A DNA stretch of 64,000 nucleotides, taken from assembly GCA_046294845.1 (NCBI GenBank), contig JBKBNU010000001.1:434001-498000 (forward strand), written 5' to 3'. This document shows positions 26,258 through 35,151 of this stretch, in pieces (the first letter of the stretch is position 1; every line of letters begins with the position of its first letter). The position numbers and the translations under genes are program-made. Under the pieces are notes generated by a model that ran no database searches, had not been told where the DNA came from, and saw only the letters and a list, made by a program, of their open reading frames with translations. Source of the stretch: Micavibrio_C sp046294845. Lineage in GTDB: Bacteria; Pseudomonadota; Alphaproteobacteria; Micavibrionales; Micavibrionaceae.

Positions 26258-26348
26258 GGACAGGTGGCCGAGTGGTTGAAGGCGCACGCCTGGAAAGTGT
26301 GTATAGGTTAATAGCCTATCGCGGGTTCGAATCCCGCCCTGTCCGCCA
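26258..26348 (+). tRNA. tRNA-Ser (anticodon GGA)
   Basis: Class II tRNA with a 7-bp acceptor stem GGACAGG (26258-26264) / CCTGTCC (26338-26344), discriminator G and encoded CCA (26346-26348). The anticodon stem is CACGC/GTGTG with loop CTGGAAA, so the anticodon GGA sits at 26292-26294 and reads UCC and UCU. The long variable arm pairs ATAGG with CCTAT. The T arm is GCGGG-TTCGAAT-CCCGC. It directly precedes the AT-rich glycan block. Confidence 0.97.
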
Positions 26349-26421
26349 TATTCCAAAATATCCTTGATAATGCTAATCACAGTATATCTACATGTGATGC
26401 GGGTCTTTGGCTTGTTCAGGC

Positions 26422-26461
26422 GAGGATTCAGCATAAATGGAGAATTCCAAGAGGATTCAGC
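26422..26461 (+). repeat. Direct repeat GAGGATTCAGC in the island leader
   Basis: The 11-mer occurs at 26422-26432 and 26451-26461, 29 bases apart, just before the first island gene. It could be a duplicated operator, or a small duplication produced on insertion. Confidence 0.35.
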
Positions 26462-26474
26462 GAGACATAGAGAC

Positions 26475-27215
26475 ATGGATCGATATAGCGACTTAGTTAT
26501 GAACACCCCCCCCTCTGGTCAGACGCTTACTGCTGCTGTCGAGGTTGAAAGGCATCTGCGTCTACTTATGGATGCGGATATGGCTTTTAATCCTCGTATT
26601 ATGTTTATGAATGTCCTGCGGGGTAAAGCGGGTGAAAGTATTCATGTTCCTGCTTCTTTGGTCCGCGCTCTGGATTTTGCCGAATGTATTGATTACCAGC
26701 ACGGCAGTGTACCGGCACAAGTGTATTTAAGGCATCCGTATCGTGTTGCCATGCTGGCTACTCAAAAAATAGATGTCATCGACTACGAGAGAATTATAAT
26801 CGCCCTGCTGCACAATGTGCTGGAGGTTTCCAAAGTATCTGAATCCGAGATCTTCGGGATTGCCGGTTCAAATGTACTGGAGGCCCTAAAAGCCCTGACG
26901 GTTGATAGGCGACGGCAAGAGGACCCTGTCTATAAAGATGCTTATTACAAACATATAGAAGAAATATCCCCATCCTGTGCTAGCGTTAAAATATTCGATA
27001 AGCTGGATAACATTTATATGGTCTGCTTTAATCCTTCCGAGTTAATCAGGAATAGCTACTTGGACGAGATTGATCGTTGGGTAGTGCCAATGGCCTATCG
27101 TGTTATGCCTGATATTGGGGAATACATGCAAGGTGTTAGCGGTGTCATGAGAAATATTGGCTATCTTGATAAAATTGAAGAGCTTGATAGAGCAAGAAAG
27201 ACATATGAACTATGA
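26475..27215 (+). CDS. Degenerate RelA/SpoT-type HD-domain protein
   Basis: Protein of 246 residues resembling the metal-dependent HD hydrolase domain of (p)ppGpp hydrolases. HPYRVA gives the first His (87), ALLHNVLEVS corresponds to the HD...ED motif but has Asn114 for Asp and Val118 for the second Asp (Glu117 is kept), and VKIFDKLDN keeps Asp175 and Asn179. The loss of two acidic residues suggests altered or no hydrolase activity. Start uncertain: candidate ATGs at 26397, 26475 and 26499. It overlaps the next gene by 4 bases (ATGA). Confidence 0.7.
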   Translation: MDRYSDLVMNTPPSGQTLTAAVEVERHLRLLMDADMAFNPRIMFMNVLRGKAGESIHVPASLVRALDFAECIDYQHGSVPAQVYLRHPYRVAMLATQKIDVIDYERIIIALLHNVLEVSKVSESEIFGIAGSNVLEALKALTVDRRRQEDPVYKDAYYKHIEEISPSCASVKIFDKLDNIYMVCFNPSELIRNSYLDEIDRWVVPMAYRVMPDIGEYMQGVSGVMRNIGYLDKIEELDRARKTYEL

Positions 27216-28003
27216 AACTTAATTATTCTGGCAAGAACGCACTTGTTCTTGGAGGCAGTAAGGGTATTGGTTTTGGTATAGCCAAAGGTCTTGCTGAGGC
27301 GGGAGTGAATGTTTGCATGGTTGCCCGTGACGAAGTCCGTCTAGAGGCTGCCGTTAACGAAGTTCGTAAAGATTCCAGTGTGTCTGTTTCCGGCCTCTCT
27401 GCGGATCTGGGGCGGATTGATGATATAAGGCGCGTATATGACTATGCCCGGGAGGTGATGGGTTCTGTTGATATTCTTATTAATAATGCGGGAGGACCTA
27501 AATATGGGCATTTTCTTGATTTAACGGAGGATGATTGGCAGAATACAATTGATCTCACGCTTATGAGCACGGTACGCATGACAACTTTGGCTGTTCCATC
27601 GATGAAGAAAAGTGGATGGGGACGTATTTTGACTATCACTTCGGCTACTGCCAAGGAGCCTGTTGCTCCGATGGTGCTTTCCTGTACTGCAAGAGCTGGC
27701 GTAACGGCTTTTATGAAGGCAATTGCTACCGAACTTGCTCCGGCAGGTGTTACTGCAAATGTAGTCGCACCAGGGGGTGTTCTGACTGACCGCATAAGAA
27801 GTCTTGTTAAAACCAAGGCTGATATTGATGGTGTTGCCTATGATGATTTGATGAGGCAGAACGAGCAAACTATCCCGATTGGCAGATTTGCGACACCTGA
27901 AGAATTTTCTTCTTATGTGCTGTTTTTGTGTTCTGATGAGGCCCGATATATAACCGGTACATGCCTTAATGTTGATGGTGGTCTTAGCAAGAGCGTGTTT
28001 TAG
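27212..28003 (+). CDS. SDR oxidoreductase lacking the YxxxK motif
   Basis: Short-chain dehydrogenase, 263 residues. The NAD(P) motif GGSKGIGFG (14-22), NNAGG and catalytic-type Ser144 are present, but the Tyr-x-x-x-Lys pair is replaced by Ser157 and Arg161 in SCTARAGV. Similar FabG-like proteins with this substitution exist, so it may be a divergent reductase or isomerase. It starts with an ATGA overlap to the HD-domain gene and lies 3 bases from the kinase gene, so it belongs to the first island operon. Substrate unknown, probably a sugar or an acyl intermediate. Confidence 0.8.
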   Translation: MKLNYSGKNALVLGGSKGIGFGIAKGLAEAGVNVCMVARDEVRLEAAVNEVRKDSSVSVSGLSADLGRIDDIRRVYDYAREVMGSVDILINNAGGPKYGHFLDLTEDDWQNTIDLTLMSTVRMTTLAVPSMKKSGWGRILTITSATAKEPVAPMVLSCTARAGVTAFMKAIATELAPAGVTANVVAPGGVLTDRIRSLVKTKADIDGVAYDDLMRQNEQTIPIGRFATPEEFSSYVLFLCSDEARYITGTCLNVDGGLSKSVF

Positions 28004-28006
28004 GTT

Positions 28007-29053
28007 ATGAGTAGTTTGTTCCAACCAGATTTTTTCTCGGCGCCGCGTCCTGTATTCAATCCTATATCAACGGAAGGTTATAGCCAGATAACAGACATTC
28101 TACATAAACACTATGATATTGACTCCCATGATGTTGTGTCTATTTCGGCTCTTGATGGATTGGAGGTAAATTCCAAAAATTTTCGAGTGGAAACCTCCAA
28201 AGGAATTTATGCCCTCAAGCGCAGTGGTAAGAATGCCGATCTTCGGAATAGTGCATATCAAATGGAGATATCCCAAAAATTGAATGCGCTTGGGGCCTCA
28301 ATGCCAAACGCTATCTATTCTCATGATGGCATTTGTGCAGAAGACGATAATAAATTTTGGATTCTTACAGATTTTGTTGAGGGTGGATATTTTAGCGGAT
28401 CAAGTAGTGATTACCTGTCTGCAATTGATGCTATTGTAGCTTTGCAGAATGCGATAGATCATTGTGAGGGGGGTCAAGGTTTGCCATTGGCTTCATTGAA
28501 TAATTCATGGAGCGAGACGGCGCGTATATTTCAAGAATTTTATAGCAGGAAGTCTGAATGGAATTCCTTGTTTCCTGATGAAGAAAAAATATTATTGATT
28601 GGGGAATCCGATCATCTTAAACAATGTATTGAGAAGGTTTCTGAAAGCACTAATCATGCCGTTAGAGAAATTTTACCCACGCACATCGATTTGCACCCTC
28701 ATAATATTCTTGTAAGTGATGGCGGTAGGGTTGTTATTGTTGATGTTGACTCTCTCCAAAGGGCAAATAGATTGCAGAGTATGGCTTTTGCTATATTTAA
28801 ATTAACCCGACAGCACATCGTTTATGAAGCCCCACGGGATTTTAGTCAGCCAGCCCTTAAGTTTATGAACGCCCTAGGTGTTAAGAATAATAGTGTCAGA
28901 GAATATTATTATGCTGCGTTAGCAGAAACCTTGCGTCGTATAGGTATTATTATTTCTCTTAATATGAATCACGCTAACAGTGAGTGGAATAAAGTTTTGA
29001 AATTGCAACTGATGGCGCTGCATGAGGCCGCGCCTATCTTTGGTCAGGAGTAA
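28007..29053 (+). CDS. Aminoglycoside/choline-kinase-like phosphotransferase
   Basis: Kinase-fold enzyme of 348 residues in the APH/ChoK superfamily. The Brenner motif HIDLHPHNIL (from residue 226) holds the catalytic Asp and metal-binding Asn, followed by VIVDVDSLQ with the second metal-binding Asp. The N-lobe nucleotide region is less clear (GIYALKRSG contains the likely lysine). In a sugar cluster it more likely phosphorylates a sugar or small alcohol than an antibiotic. It is directly upstream of the CMP-sugar synthetase (3-base gap). Confidence 0.8.
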   Translation: MSSLFQPDFFSAPRPVFNPISTEGYSQITDILHKHYDIDSHDVVSISALDGLEVNSKNFRVETSKGIYALKRSGKNADLRNSAYQMEISQKLNALGASMPNAIYSHDGICAEDDNKFWILTDFVEGGYFSGSSSDYLSAIDAIVALQNAIDHCEGGQGLPLASLNNSWSETARIFQEFYSRKSEWNSLFPDEEKILLIGESDHLKQCIEKVSESTNHAVREILPTHIDLHPHNILVSDGGRVVIVDVDSLQRANRLQSMAFAIFKLTRQHIVYEAPRDFSQPALKFMNALGVKNNSVREYYYAALAETLRRIGIIISLNMNHANSEWNKVLKLQLMALHEAAPIFGQE

Positions 29054-29056
29054 GTT

Positions 29057-29752
29057 ATGTTATTAGCTATTCTACCAGCGAGAGGGGGAAGCCAACGCAT
29101 CAAGAGTAAAAATATCGTTGATTTTTGTGGAAAGCCTCTCATTTCCTATTCGCTACAAGCCGCCAAGGATTCGGGAATATTCGATGAGATCCATGTATCG
29201 ACAGATAGTGACGAGATTGCTGGAGTAGTTTCTAGGTTGGGCTTTACTGTAGAGTTTATGCGAAATTCTGATTTGGCAGACTCGCATACACCTTTGTTGC
29301 CGGTGCTGTCTTGGGTATTGGCTGAATTCGAGAAGAGGGGGCGCGCATATTCCGATGTATGCCAAATTATGCCGACAGCCCCATTAATTCAGCCTGAAGA
29401 TTTGAAGAAGGCCTATAGCCTCTTTAAAGAACGGCAAAAAATTCACCCTTTGATAGCTATGTCGCCTTTCCCTGCCCCTGTTGACTGGGCTATGGAAATT
29501 AACGATCAATGCTGTACTGTGGCTCGTGAGCCGGAGAAGCTGCTTTTGAGGTCACAGGATTTGGTACCCACGTTCTATGACAGTGGTGCTTTTGTCTTCT
29601 ATTCGGCAGCGCAAATCAAAAATCCGGATCTCTCGGGATCTTATCTGGCCTATCAGCTTCCCAAGGCCCGTTCTGTCGATATTGATGATCAGGAAGATCT
29701 CGAAATGGCGGAGATATTGTTTAGGGGTTGGCAGGAAAAGCGGGGGGCGTGA
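29057..29752 (+). CDS. pseF: CMP-pseudaminic acid synthetase-like (PseF/NeuA family)
   Basis: Cytidylyltransferase that activates a nonulosonic acid as its CMP derivative. The family signature LPARGGSQRIKSKNI is at the N-terminus, QIMPTAPLI in the middle and DIDDQEDLEMAE at the C-terminus. At 231 residues it has the length of PseF. The other five pseudaminic acid genes occur 8-16 kb downstream on the same strand, supporting Pse rather than Neu or Leg as the substrate. Assignment to Pse is by context and overall likeness. Confidence 0.8.
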   Translation: MLLAILPARGGSQRIKSKNIVDFCGKPLISYSLQAAKDSGIFDEIHVSTDSDEIAGVVSRLGFTVEFMRNSDLADSHTPLLPVLSWVLAEFEKRGRAYSDVCQIMPTAPLIQPEDLKKAYSLFKERQKIHPLIAMSPFPAPVDWAMEINDQCCTVAREPEKLLLRSQDLVPTFYDSGAFVFYSAAQIKNPDLSGSYLAYQLPKARSVDIDDQEDLEMAEILFRGWQEKRGA

Positions 29753-29811
29753 ATTCTTATTGCGCCAGTGGAGACACTCCACTAGAAAAGGTTGCTATAG
29801 GAGCTATAGTT

Positions 29812-30834
29812 TTGAGTATAAAAATATCCAGTATTTCAGATGTTTATCAGGACGTGCCTGTACTGGTGACGGGAGTGGCCGGTTTTATAGGGTTCCACAC
29901 TGCCCGCAGACTGTTGTCTTTAGGATATAAGGTTTTTGGGGTTGATAATCTAAGCCCCTATTATGATGTTCAATTAAAGCGTGATCGTTTGAGTCAGTTG
30001 CTTCCGGACAAAAACTTCTCTTTCTCTGAAATGAATATTGCCGATAAGACGGCCATGGAGGATTTGTGGAAAACTTCCGGACCCTTTCGCAGGGTAATCC
30101 ATCTGGCGGCCCAGGCTGGAGTTCGGTATTCATTGACCAACCCTTATGAGTATATAACTACCAATTGTATGGGTCATCTTACCGTCATGGAAATGTGCCG
30201 TCATACACCTGATTTTCTTCATTTAGTTTACGCTAGTTCCTCATCTGTTTACGGTGGTAACCAGAAACTACCATTCTCAATCAATGATGCGGTTGATCAT
30301 CCTATATCGCTATATGCGGCGACCAAACGTAGCGATGAACTTATGAGCCAGTCATATAGCCACCTTTATGATATGGCGCAGACAGGTTTACGGTTTTTTA
30401 CGGTGTATGGTCCTTGGGGCCGACCTGATATGTCCCTGTTTATCTTTACAAAATCGATAATAGCAGGTGAAGAGATTCAGGTTTTTAATCATGGACAAAT
30501 GAAGCGCGATTTTACTTATGTTGATGATATTGTTTCTGGAATAGTCTCATCTTTATTGAATCCGCCTATACGCGAGAATAATAAGGCGCCGCATCGGGTT
30601 TTGAATATCGGTAATACCCATAGCGAGAATCTAATGGATTTTATTGGTATTATTGAGAAATCAGTCGGCAAAAAAGCGCTTATCAAATATATGGATATGC
30701 AGCCGGGTGATGTGCCAGAGACTTTTGCCGATATTACAGAAACTACATCTGCTATCGGTTTTGAACCCACCACTGTTATTGCCCAGGGCGTTCCGCGCTT
30801 TGTGTCGTGGTATAGAGAATATTATAAGGTATAG
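29812..30834 (+). CDS. UDP-uronate 4-epimerase-like NAD-dependent epimerase
   Basis: Extended SDR epimerase, 340 residues, similar to UDP-glucuronate 4-epimerases. TGVAGFIGFH is the dinucleotide motif, DNLSPYYDVQLKRDRL is a segment typical of that group, YASSSSVYGGN gives catalytic Ser and YAATK the Tyr-Lys pair, and TVYGPWGRPDMSLF follows. The frame is open from 29728, overlapping pseF, but TTG at 29812 has AGGAG (29799-29803) at 8-base spacing, which I choose. With the dehydrogenase next door it probably interconverts a UDP-HexNAc uronic acid. Confidence 0.85.
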   Translation: MSIKISSISDVYQDVPVLVTGVAGFIGFHTARRLLSLGYKVFGVDNLSPYYDVQLKRDRLSQLLPDKNFSFSEMNIADKTAMEDLWKTSGPFRRVIHLAAQAGVRYSLTNPYEYITTNCMGHLTVMEMCRHTPDFLHLVYASSSSVYGGNQKLPFSINDAVDHPISLYAATKRSDELMSQSYSHLYDMAQTGLRFFTVYGPWGRPDMSLFIFTKSIIAGEEIQVFNHGQMKRDFTYVDDIVSGIVSSLLNPPIRENNKAPHRVLNIGNTHSENLMDFIGIIEKSVGKKALIKYMDMQPGDVPETFADITETTSAIGFEPTTVIAQGVPRFVSWYREYYKV

Positions 30835-30836
30835 CC

Positions 30837-32138
30837 ATGTCGTATGATCTTTCGGCGTTACATGTTGGCGTTGTAGGACTTGGGTATGTCGGCATGCCTT
30901 TGGCCCTCATGCTCTCAAAGAATATTAAGGTGACTGGTTTCGACATATCTGCCAGCCGCGTTTCGGAGTTGCGTCAGGGGATAGACCGTAATTGCGAAAT
31001 TGATAAAGAATGTCTTCTGGATTCCGCATGTACATTTACTTCAGAGCTTTCAGACATCAAGGAATGTAATATTTATATTGTCACAGTTCCCACGCCTATT
31101 GATGAGCATAATAAACCGGACCTGAGCCCTGTGATATCTGCAACAAATGCAGTGGCCTCAATATTAAAGAGGGGTGATATTGTTGTTTATGAGAGTACTG
31201 TCTATCCCGGTGTTACAGAAGATATTTGTGGCCCTCTGCTAGAGCATGCTAGCGGTTTAAAATCAGGTAAAGATTTCTTTTTGGGTTACTCGCCCGAGCG
31301 GATTAATCCGGGAGATGCGGCGCATACGGTGCAGAAAATTACCAAAGTTGTCGCCGGCCAAAATGAACAGGTAACAGAGCTGTTGGCTGGATTATATGGT
31401 ACGATTAACAATGGTAATATCTTTTGTGCTACCAATATCCGTACTGCAGAAGCGTCCAAAGCGATCGAAAATGCACAGCGCGATATTAATGTGGCCTTTA
31501 TAAATGAAGTTACAATGATTGTTAATAAGCTTGGATTGTCAGCTTACGATGTACTGGAGGCTGCAGGAACTAAGTGGAATTTCATGAAATTTTCACCTGG
31601 GTTGGTGGGAGGTCATTGTATCGGTGTAGATCCATATTATCTGGCTGAGTGTGCAATCAATATTGGCCATGAACCCAAAATCATTCTCTCTGGACGGGAA
31701 ATTAATGATGGTATGGGTTTGTATGTTGCTAATTGCCTTCATGATCTTTTAAAGGCTATGCCGAATGAGATTCAGGCCAAGAAAATCTTGCTTCTGGGTT
31801 TTACCTTCAAAGAGAATATCAATGATATTCGTAATACAAAGGTAGTTGATATTTTAAGGTCTCTAGTAGGCTATGGTTATCAGGTGGATGTTCACGATCC
31901 TTATGCAGTGGCAGATAGCGTGCATCATGAGTACGGTCTTAATATTATGAATACCTTGCCTATAGAAGGTAATTATGCCGCAGTTGCGCTTTTGGTCGGA
32001 CATGATGAATATAAAGCTTACAGTGCGAAAACTCTGGAGAGTATCCTTGTATCCAAAGGTATTATTTATGATATGAAGGGTTTGTGGCGGGGAGTATCAG
32101 ATGATTTTTCACGAAAATTCTCCTACCATACCTTGTGA
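30837..32138 (+). CDS. UDP-N-acetylhexosamine 6-dehydrogenase (WbpO/TviB-like)
   Basis: Nucleotide-sugar dehydrogenase of 433 residues oxidising C6 of UDP-GlcNAc or UDP-GalNAc to the uronic acid. Seen: GLGYVGMPLA (NAD motif), VPTPIDEHNKPDLSP, ESTVYPGVTE, the GYSPERINPGD block, AEASKAIENAQRDINVA, and the catalytic Cys in GLVGGHCIGVDPYYL. This layout matches the TviB/WbpO group more than UDP-glucose dehydrogenases. It is 2 bases after the epimerase gene. Confidence 0.9.
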   Translation: MSYDLSALHVGVVGLGYVGMPLALMLSKNIKVTGFDISASRVSELRQGIDRNCEIDKECLLDSACTFTSELSDIKECNIYIVTVPTPIDEHNKPDLSPVISATNAVASILKRGDIVVYESTVYPGVTEDICGPLLEHASGLKSGKDFFLGYSPERINPGDAAHTVQKITKVVAGQNEQVTELLAGLYGTINNGNIFCATNIRTAEASKAIENAQRDINVAFINEVTMIVNKLGLSAYDVLEAAGTKWNFMKFSPGLVGGHCIGVDPYYLAECAINIGHEPKIILSGREINDGMGLYVANCLHDLLKAMPNEIQAKKILLLGFTFKENINDIRNTKVVDILRSLVGYGYQVDVHDPYAVADSVHHEYGLNIMNTLPIEGNYAAVALLVGHDEYKAYSAKTLESILVSKGIIYDMKGLWRGVSDDFSRKFSYHTL

Positions 32139-32149
32139 CAGGATGATTC

Positions 32150-33277
32150 ATGACGCTTTCTACAGCAAAGATAGTATTCATCTTGCCGGATTTCCAAGCA
32201 GGGGGAGCCGAGCGTGTCATGATCACGATTGCAAATCATATCAATCGTCAGAAATATAAACCCTTGATTATTGCTCTCAATGAGAGAGGCCCGCTGCGTA
32301 GTCTTGTAGCAACAGATGTTCCGGTTCTTAACCTCTCCAGTTCCAGCTTCTTGAAGGGTATTGCAGCTTTGGTTTCTGCGATCAAAAAAGAAAAAGTGGA
32401 TATTGCATTCAGCACAATGGCGCATATGAATATCATGCTTCTGATTGCTCGCTTTGCACTGCCGGGTGTGCCGGTTTTGGTAAGAGAGGCCGTTACACCA
32501 AGCTATTTCTCAAATAATGTGTTTAAAAGTTTCGTGTTGAAGCTTTCATATTATTGCCTCTACCCGTTTGCTGCCCGCATTTATTCTCCAACAAAACTGG
32601 TTTTTGATGAAATGCCCTCGGTACTTGGGCCTTCAAAGCTAAAGTTACAGCGCATATTCAATCCCGTAAATAAAGAGGTAGTGTGTCACAAGATAGAAAA
32701 GGATTTCCGATCAGAAATTGCTGGCCCTCATCAGAAGCTTTTTGTATCGGCAGGCCGTCTTGTTTCCCAGAAGGGGTTTGATAACTTGATAGAGGCCTTG
32801 CATGCATGGTCTGGGCGTGATGATTGGCGCTTGTTGATCATGGGTGATGGGCCTGACCGTGATAAACTGGATAAAATGGTCTCCGCATATAATTTGCATC
32901 AAATCTCATTGATGGGATTTGAGTCTGATCCTTGGAAATATATGGCGGTGGCAGACGCATTTTTACTGCCTTCTAGATATGAGGGTTTGCCTAATGTAGT
33001 TCTGGAATCATTGACGCTGGGTGTGCCGGTTATTGCATCGGCCACGGCAGGCGGAATTGTAGAGATTGCTGAGGTTTGTGATGCCGCCGCTCTAAGTATT
33101 GCCAAAGATATGAAAGAATTTATTGATCTTATGTCTGGTATTCAGGCAAAAGACGATCTGGAGGTACGCGAGTGTTTATTACCTGATTGCTTTTCTCTTT
33201 CATACGTTATTGAACAGTATGAAAATTCTTTTGATGCAGTGCTGAATAAGGAAGGTAGAGAAGCATGTGTGGTATAG
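32150..33277 (+). CDS. GT4 family glycosyltransferase
   Basis: GT-B retaining glycosyltransferase, 375 residues. PDFQAGGAERVMITIA is the N-terminal acceptor-side motif, AGRLVSQKGFDNLIEAL begins the donor half, and EGLPNVVLESL holds the conserved E-x7-E pair. It would transfer a sugar to a lipid-linked glycan or protein at the cytoplasmic face. It overlaps the following asparagine-synthase-like gene by 13 bases. Confidence 0.88.
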   Translation: MTLSTAKIVFILPDFQAGGAERVMITIANHINRQKYKPLIIALNERGPLRSLVATDVPVLNLSSSSFLKGIAALVSAIKKEKVDIAFSTMAHMNIMLLIARFALPGVPVLVREAVTPSYFSNNVFKSFVLKLSYYCLYPFAARIYSPTKLVFDEMPSVLGPSKLKLQRIFNPVNKEVVCHKIEKDFRSEIAGPHQKLFVSAGRLVSQKGFDNLIEALHAWSGRDDWRLLIMGDGPDRDKLDKMVSAYNLHQISLMGFESDPWKYMAVADAFLLPSRYEGLPNVVLESLTLGVPVIASATAGGIVEIAEVCDAAALSIAKDMKEFIDLMSGIQAKDDLEVRECLLPDCFSLSYVIEQYENSFDAVLNKEGREACVV

Positions 33278-35151
33278 CTGGCTTTCTTGTACCTGATAGA
33301 CGCTACAGCCCAGAGGAGGCTGTAAATATTGTTACATCGATGTCGGATAGACTTTCACATCGTGGTCCGGATGGTTCCGACACCAAGGTTTTTATGGGCG
33401 TGTCATATCTTGCGGCGTTTGGACATCGTCGACTCTCGGTTGTGGATCTTAGTTCTGCTGGTGCCCAGCCTATGGAGTCGGCAGATGGTAGATACACAAT
33501 TGTCTATAATGGTGAGGTCTATGCATTTGATGGATTGAGAAAAATGCTTCTGGACAAAGGGTGCGTTTTTCGGGGGCATTCCGATACAGAAGTTATACTT
33601 GAACATATAGCCCATTTTGGTGTTGAGAAAACATTGCCGCTTTTGGAGGGGATGTTTGCTTTTGCGCTATGGGATAAGCGTGAGGAAACACTAACCCTTG
33701 CAAGAGACAGGGTTGGTATAAAGCCGCTATATTGGGCAGATTATAGTGGTGTATTGGGATTCTCCTCCGAATTGAAAGCCCTGTTTCCTGCTTGGAGGGG
33801 TAGTAGGCCGCCCCTAAGTCGGCATGGGCAAATTCTCTATGCTCATTATGGGTATGTTCCGGCGCCACACACGATATACGAACATGTTTATAAATTGGAA
33901 CCTGGGCATTTTCTAACCCAGAAGGCAACGGGAGAGCGGCCATCAATAAAAGCCTATGATACCAATAGAGATTTATCACCAGTTCCTGCGAATGAAAGTC
34001 TTTCGGATTACGTTCATAATGTATTGAGTGAGTCGGTAAGAATTACACTTAATGCAGACGTTCCTGTTGGTTGCTTCTTGTCAGGCGGGATTGACTCGAG
34101 TCTTGTTACGGCTCTTATGCAATTTCACACTTCAGGGCCAGTAAGAACATTTGCAATAGGGTTCGAGCATCCTGATTTTGATGAGTCGTACTACGCTCAG
34201 GCTGTGGCCGATCATCTGGGAACTAATCATACAAAGCTTATTGTTGGGGAAGATGATTTGCTGTCTGTTATTCCGACATTGGCTGATATGTATGATGAGC
34301 CATTTGCGGATTCATCGCAGATACCAACATATCTTGTTTCGAAACTGGCAAGAGAGCAAGTGACGGTATCACTTTCTGGTGATGGAGGTGATGAGCTGTT
34401 TCTGGGGTATGATAGATATAGGAGAGCTCTAAGAGCGGGCAGGGCGCTTTCTATTCTACCATCCCCCCTTAGAACAATTCTATCTAAACAAGCTGAAAAT
34501 ATTCGATCCCTAGTAACCAATCCTTCCAAGATGTCTAGTTACTTGAGGGTACTGGAGTCTCCGGATTTTGCAGCTCTCTACAATAATTTTGTTTCTTATG
34601 ATACGCCCTTGAGTAAAACGGCAAGCCGTGAATTTTTATCCATGATTGAAAGTCATCAATATTCTTTATCTATGGACGCTTCGTGCCTTGAGAAGGCTAA
34701 TTTGATGCGTCAAGTGGATGTGAATAGATATATGGTTGATGATGTTCTAACAAAAGTTGATCGTGCAAGTATGCGGGCATCTTTGGAGTCACGGGTCCCC
34801 TTATTAAATAATCGGGTTCTTGATATGGCCTATAAATTGCCTATATCCGCTCTTGTGGATGATCAAAGAGGGAAAATTATTCTCAGAGATGTTTTGGCGC
34901 GGTATCTGCCCAAAAACCTTTTTGAGCGTCCCAAGATGGGATTCGGAGTGCCGATGGCATCATGGATCAGAGGGCCTCTGAAGGACCGCATAATAGAAAA
35001 TATAGAAATTGCTCTATGTGATAACTCGGTATTTGATGCATTACGTGTGCGTAAGGCGCTGGCGGCACACTTTAAGGGTAACTGTGATTTCAGTTACATA
35101 ATTTGGCTGGTTTCAACATATGGCGATTGGAAGGCACAGCAGAATAGATGA
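33265..35151 (+). CDS. AsnB-type glutamine amidotransferase (first copy)
   Basis: Two-domain asparagine synthetase B-like protein, 628 residues. The glutaminase half begins with Cys2 (MCGIAG) and has RLSHRGPD, HRRLSVVDLS and YNGEVYAF. The synthetase half has the ATP PP-loop SGGIDSS (273-279) and SGDGGDELF. In glycan clusters such proteins often amidate sugars or uronic acids instead of aspartate. Cofactor and fold are clear, but the acceptor is not. It overlaps neighbours on both sides (13 and 4 bases). Confidence 0.88.
   Translation: MCGIAGFLVPDRRYSPEEAVNIVTSMSDRLSHRGPDGSDTKVFMGVSYLAAFGHRRLSVVDLSSAGAQPMESADGRYTIVYNGEVYAFDGLRKMLLDKGCVFRGHSDTEVILEHIAHFGVEKTLPLLEGMFAFALWDKREETLTLARDRVGIKPLYWADYSGVLGFSSELKALFPAWRGSRPPLSRHGQILYAHYGYVPAPHTIYEHVYKLEPGHFLTQKATGERPSIKAYDTNRDLSPVPANESLSDYVHNVLSESVRITLNADVPVGCFLSGGIDSSLVTALMQFHTSGPVRTFAIGFEHPDFDESYYAQAVADHLGTNHTKLIVGEDDLLSVIPTLADMYDEPFADSSQIPTYLVSKLAREQVTVSLSGDGGDELFLGYDRYRRALRAGRALSILPSPLRTILSKQAENIRSLVTNPSKMSSYLRVLESPDFAALYNNFVSYDTPLSKTASREFLSMIESHQYSLSMDASCLEKANLMRQVDVNRYMVDDVLTKVDRASMRASLESRVPLLNNRVLDMAYKLPISALVDDQRGKIILRDVLARYLPKNLFERPKMGFGVPMASWIRGPLKDRIIENIEIALCDNSVFDALRVRKALAAHFKGNCDFSYIIWLVSTYGDWKAQQNR

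Noticed and set aside
28007..29053. Antibiotic-resistance phosphotransferase
   Set aside because: Although the kinase motif is shared with APH enzymes, the gene is embedded in a sugar operon and nothing indicates drug resistance.
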